From: Pelotomaculum propionicicum
Lineage (GTDB): Bacteria; Bacillota; Desulfotomaculia; Desulfotomaculales; Pelotomaculaceae
DNA length: 64,000 nt
Assembly: GCF_004369225.1 (NCBI RefSeq)
Contig: NZ_QFFZ01000006.1
Span: 1 to 64,000, forward strand
Direction of reading: 5' to 3'
In this document: one piece after another, positions 61,303 through 64,000 of the stretch
Layout: the number at the start of each line of letters is the position of its first letter
Numbering within the stretch: the stretch's first letter is position 1
The notes under the pieces: generated by a model
Told to the model about the DNA's origin: nothing
The model's database searches: none
What the model saw: the letters and a program-made list of their open reading frames with translations, nothing else
Translations under genes and position numbers: made by a program

Positions 61303-62673
61303 TCAACGGCCCTCTGTCAGCCATTCCCTGGATTTTTCACAATCATAGCCATAAAAAGTATCGGAGTGTTTATCCTGGAGGTAAACATTGCGATACTGAG
61401 ATGTTTTTTTCGACTGCTGGAATACATCCCCCGCTTCAGCCCGGCATTTGGGGCAAGCGGCAGCCGGCACGGAGATACACAGAGCAGTTGCCGGCCTGTT
61501 GAAGCCCAGATTTGCCTTAGTGTCAATAATTAAATACCCCGGGCAACAATCGCAAAGTCTCAGCTTCTCCAGCTGGTTTTCTTCAATATAATCCGTGTCG
61601 TAGAATATGTGCTTTTTCCTCTGGTAGTAGTTGCCGTTAACATCCCTTTTTTCAATTGGCGCATTATCCCGCGTCTCCCAGCGCTGCCTGAGCTCTTGCA
61701 CTATCCGGCGCACCTGATCCTTGTGTTCGGGAGTTTCTTTGAAGCGCCCGGGCAAGTAGTCAGGCTCCTTCACACCTGAGTAATCCAGGCCGGCCAAGGC
61801 CAAGATAATTGACATATTAACATAAGGCAGCGCGGTCTCGATAGCATACCCGCCCTCAAGAACAGCGAGGTCCGGGCGCAGCTTTTCAGTCAGTTTAGCG
61901 TATCCCTGGGCGGTAATGCGCATGCTGCCCAGCGGATCGGTGTAATGGTTATCCTGTCCCGCAGAGTTAACTATGAAATCGGGTTTAAAATCTGCTAACA
62001 CCGGCAGGATCAGATTGTCCACCACATAAAGCAGGCTGTCATCGGTAGTGCCCGGCGGCAGCGGGATATTAATGGTGCGGGCGTAAGCCCTGGGACCCCC
62101 CAACTCGTACGTAAAGCCTGTCCCGGGATACAAAGTCCGCCCGTCCTGGTGAAAAGATATAAACAAGACGTCCGGGTCGTGCCAGAAAATATCCTGGGTG
62201 CCGTCGCCGTGGTGGACATCTGTGTCTATAATCGCAATTCGTTTAATTTTATGCCGTGCGCGCAGGTATTCAACCATTATTGCTTCATTGTTAATATTGC
62301 AGAAACCGCGGTTGCCGTGCACTACCCGCATGGCGTGGTGCCCCGGCGGCCTTACCAGGGCAAAGCCGTTCTTAATCTCCCCTTGTACTATTTTGTCTGC
62401 CAGCAGGATTGCCGCACCTGCCGCAATCAGGTGCGCCTCCGTGATTTGGTCTTCGACTCTGGGCACACAGAAATGAGTCCTGGCCAAGTCGTGAATTAAG
62501 GCCAGAGACGGAGAGTATTCCTCAATCTGAGGCAAATCCATAATCCCTTCTTCAAAAATCTGGTCCCTGGTATAGAGAAGACGCTCTTCCCTTTCCGGGT
62601 GGGTTGGCGATATGGCCCAGTCAAAAGCAGGAAAGAAAATCAACCCGGTCTTTTTTGGCAATAACTTAGACAT
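61303..62673 (-). CDS. histone deacetylase-like (AcuC family) amidohydrolase with C-terminal Cys-rich extension
   Basis: About 456 residues. The zinc deacetylase core is intact: PPGHHAM near residue 110, DTDVHHGDGTQDIFW near 150, NSAGQDNHYTDPLG near 238 and the Tyr in LEGGYAIETALPY near 270. After residue 330 there is an extra region with cysteines (LCDCCPG and later CPKCRAE) that may bind zinc and is not part of AcuC. AcuC deacetylates acetyl-CoA synthetase in Bacillus. The ATG overlaps the stop of the hydantoinase gene by 8 bases, which implies coupled translation. Confidence 0.8.
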   Translation of the reverse strand: MSKLLPKKTGLIFFPAFDWAISPTHPEREERLLYTRDQIFEEGIMDLPQIEEYSPSLALIHDLARTHFCVPRVEDQITEAHLIAAGAAILLADKIVQGEIKNGFALVRPPGHHAMRVVHGNRGFCNINNEAIMVEYLRARHKIKRIAIIDTDVHHGDGTQDIFWHDPDVLFISFHQDGRTLYPGTGFTYELGGPRAYARTINIPLPPGTTDDSLLYVVDNLILPVLADFKPDFIVNSAGQDNHYTDPLGSMRITAQGYAKLTEKLRPDLAVLEGGYAIETALPYVNMSIILALAGLDYSGVKEPDYLPGRFKETPEHKDQVRRIVQELRQRWETRDNAPIEKRDVNGNYYQRKKHIFYDTDYIEENQLEKLRLCDCCPGYLIIDTKANLGFNRPATALCISVPAAACPKCRAEAGDVFQQSKKTSQYRNVYLQDKHSDTFYGYDCEKSREWLTEGR

Positions 62674-64000
62674 CAATATCACCCCCGTCCCCGACTCTGC
62701 CTGTAATACCCCGGGGGGTTTGCACCGTCACATCAAACAACCTGCCGCTGGTATGCCAATCCCTGATCATGTTGAAGACCTCCTGGCTGGCAACCTCTAT
62801 TTCATCCGGATCCACTTCCAGCCCGTATTTGGCTGCTCTTTTGATCAAGCTTTCCTTGGCCAAATCCAGCGCCATCCGTTCGTTGAAATTTCTGTCCTTT
62901 ATTTTTTCCTGCTGTCCTTCTTCCTGGATAATATAATAGCCCTGCTCAGTATCAGCCCTCAGGCTTACCTGCATCGTCGGCCTGGCAACCGCCGCCCCGA
63001 TTGCGTTGGCTACCGCGGCGTACTGCGGGATATAGGGGGAACAGCCAAGCCTGTCAGCCACCTTGTTTACAAAACCGGCAGCCCCACCGCCAACGCCAAC
63101 TACAAGTCGCGGCTTCTCTTTGTGCTTGTGCAGAACCTCCCACACCCTGTAAGCAGGCTCTTGCTCCCATTCCCAAAACATCTTCTCTATTTCGGCCGAA
63201 ATATTTTCAACAACCTGGTCTATCACTCTGGCAGCAATGTCTTTGATCTCCCGCCCCAGTGCTTTGCCCAAAATGCCCATAGCTTCGGCAGCTCTGTCCT
63301 GGTCACCCAGCGAGGTCAGACCGAGGACGCGCAGGGCGTCTGTCGGGGTCGGGACCGGACCTCCCAGGCAATAGGCCTGGCCCTGTCTTTCAGAGCGAAT
63401 TATGATCTTATTGCCATCCAACTCCAGGACACTGTCCCCACCGACCGGCACTGATTTAACAGCCAGAGCGCGAACCTGGGTCAACTGATCCCTGACCCTG
63501 GCGCCCTTTGCAGAAAGAAGCGGTTTGCCGCTTAATATTAAGGCCAGGTCGGTAGTGGTCCCTCCAATATCAACTACCACCGATGTTTCACCAGGCGGTG
63601 TCAAGGCCTGGACCCCCAGTGTGCTGGCCGCGGGGCCTGAGAAAATAGTTTCAACAGGCAATTCCTCGGAACCTTTTAAGGGCAGCGTCCCTCCATCCGC
63701 TTTCAGGATAAAAACGTCTGCATTTATTTCCCGTTCAGCCAGAGCTTGCTGGACGGAGTCCAGGAACGCACGGTACGGCTGGCGGGTGGCACAGGTCAGA
63801 TATGTTGTCTCAGCACGCCTGGGGAAATTTAGCTTTCCTCCTACGCGCGACCCAAGTTCCACCTGCCAATCCGGATATTTTTCTTTAATGATAGCCTCCA
63901 CCCGTTTTTCCTGGGAAGTGTTGCGGGGAGAAAACTTGCCAATCACGCCGACTTTATTACAGCCGCCGGCGGCGATTTTTGAAAGCGCCGCGTCGATTTC
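62666..64000 (-). CDS. hydantoinase/oxoprolinase-family protein, N-terminus outside the window
   Basis: The frame runs from the window edge to 62666, giving 444 residues with the start missing. The hydantoinase A region shows VETIFSGPAASTLGVQAL near the first third, followed by VVDIGGTTTDLALILSGKP (the sugar-kinase-like phosphate loop) and RLVVGVGGGAAGFVNKVADR later. Family members hydrolyse hydantoins or 5-oxoproline or carboxylate ketones; the partner HyuB-type subunit is not seen. The substrate is unknown. Confidence 0.82.
   Translation of the reverse strand, partial: EIDAALSKIAAGGCNKVGVIGKFSPRNTSQEKRVEAIIKEKYPDWQVELGSRVGGKLNFPRRAETTYLTCATRQPYRAFLDSVQQALAEREINADVFILKADGGTLPLKGSEELPVETIFSGPAASTLGVQALTPPGETSVVVDIGGTTTDLALILSGKPLLSAKGARVRDQLTQVRALAVKSVPVGGDSVLELDGNKIIIRSERQGQAYCLGGPVPTPTDALRVLGLTSLGDQDRAAEAMGILGKALGREIKDIAARVIDQVVENISAEIEKMFWEWEQEPAYRVWEVLHKHKEKPRLVVGVGGGAAGFVNKVADRLGCSPYIPQYAAVANAIGAAVARPTMQVSLRADTEQGYYIIQEEGQQEKIKDRNFNERMALDLAKESLIKRAAKYGLEVDPDEIEVASQEVFNMIRDWHTSGRLFDVTVQTPRGITGRVGDGGDIDV

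Overview
The window reads as chromosomal DNA of a spore-forming, strictly anaerobic, propionate-oxidising Firmicute, most likely Pelotomaculum or a close relative in the Desulfotomaculales. The main reason is a single minus-strand block at about 31-48 kb that encodes almost the whole methylmalonyl-CoA pathway, matching in content the mmc cluster known from Pelotomaculum thermopropionicum. Supporting signs are a SpoVK-type spore ATPase, a B12-dependent two-subunit mutase, many ferredoxin-type oxidoreductases and frequent TTG/GTG starts. The genus is an inference; no database search was possible.

Layout. 0-1.5 kb: the end of a phage-like region (small membrane peptide, holin-like protein, amidase endolysin). 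2-18.6 kb: ordinary housekeeping and accessory genes (acyl-CoA ligase, NodIJ-like ABC exporter, MFS pump, class II fructose bisphosphatase, FetAB-like transporter, universal stress protein, Old Yellow Enzyme-like oxidoreductase, class A PBP, topoisomerase III). 18.8-26.1 kb: a worn and rearranged stretch holding intact genes (amidohydrolase, YkgJ-type protein, TtcA, CpsB-like phosphatase) among fragments: liv ABC transporter remnants, a frameshifted TM1266-like hydrogenase regulator, and what looks like one membrane-protein gene split into two opposed halves by an inversion. It also holds a structured 156-bp inverted-repeat element and copies of a terminator-like palindrome. 26-30.6 kb: a zinc phospholipase C-like gene and an operon of an FrhB-type ferredoxin oxidoreductase with indolepyruvate:ferredoxin oxidoreductase (iorA, iorB).

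31-48 kb, all on the minus strand: a sigma-54 activator (Rossmann + PAS + AAA+ + Fis), then fumarase alpha and beta, succinyl-CoA synthetase beta and alpha, methylmalonyl-CoA mutase large and B12 subunits, epimerase, carboxyltransferase (MmdA), a small OadG/delta-like subunit, biotin carrier, malate dehydrogenase, the 5S/pyruvate carboxylase-B subunit and pyruvate:ferredoxin oxidoreductase. Together these convert propionyl-CoA to acetyl-CoA: transcarboxylation with oxaloacetate gives methylmalonyl-CoA and pyruvate; epimerase and mutase give succinyl-CoA; the synthetase makes ATP or GTP; fumarase and malate dehydrogenase regenerate oxaloacetate; PFOR oxidises pyruvate. Succinate dehydrogenase and a propionate-activating enzyme are not in the window. 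A near-perfect -24/-12 promoter lies in front of the fumarase genes, just after the activator gene, so the regulator and its probable target are both visible.

48-54.9 kb: lexA with its own SOS box, an MFS carrier, and a DctB-DctR-DctS-like sensing set (TRAP-type binding lipoprotein, response regulator, sensor kinase) that resembles the Bacillus subtilis C4-dicarboxylate sensing operon. 55-64 kb: a conserved clostridial block on the minus strand (YnbB-like PLP enzyme, SpoVK, Hfq, MiaA, a methyltransferase, MutL), then an AcuC-like deacetylase and a hydantoinase-family gene cut by the window end. No rRNA, tRNA or CRISPR array was seen.
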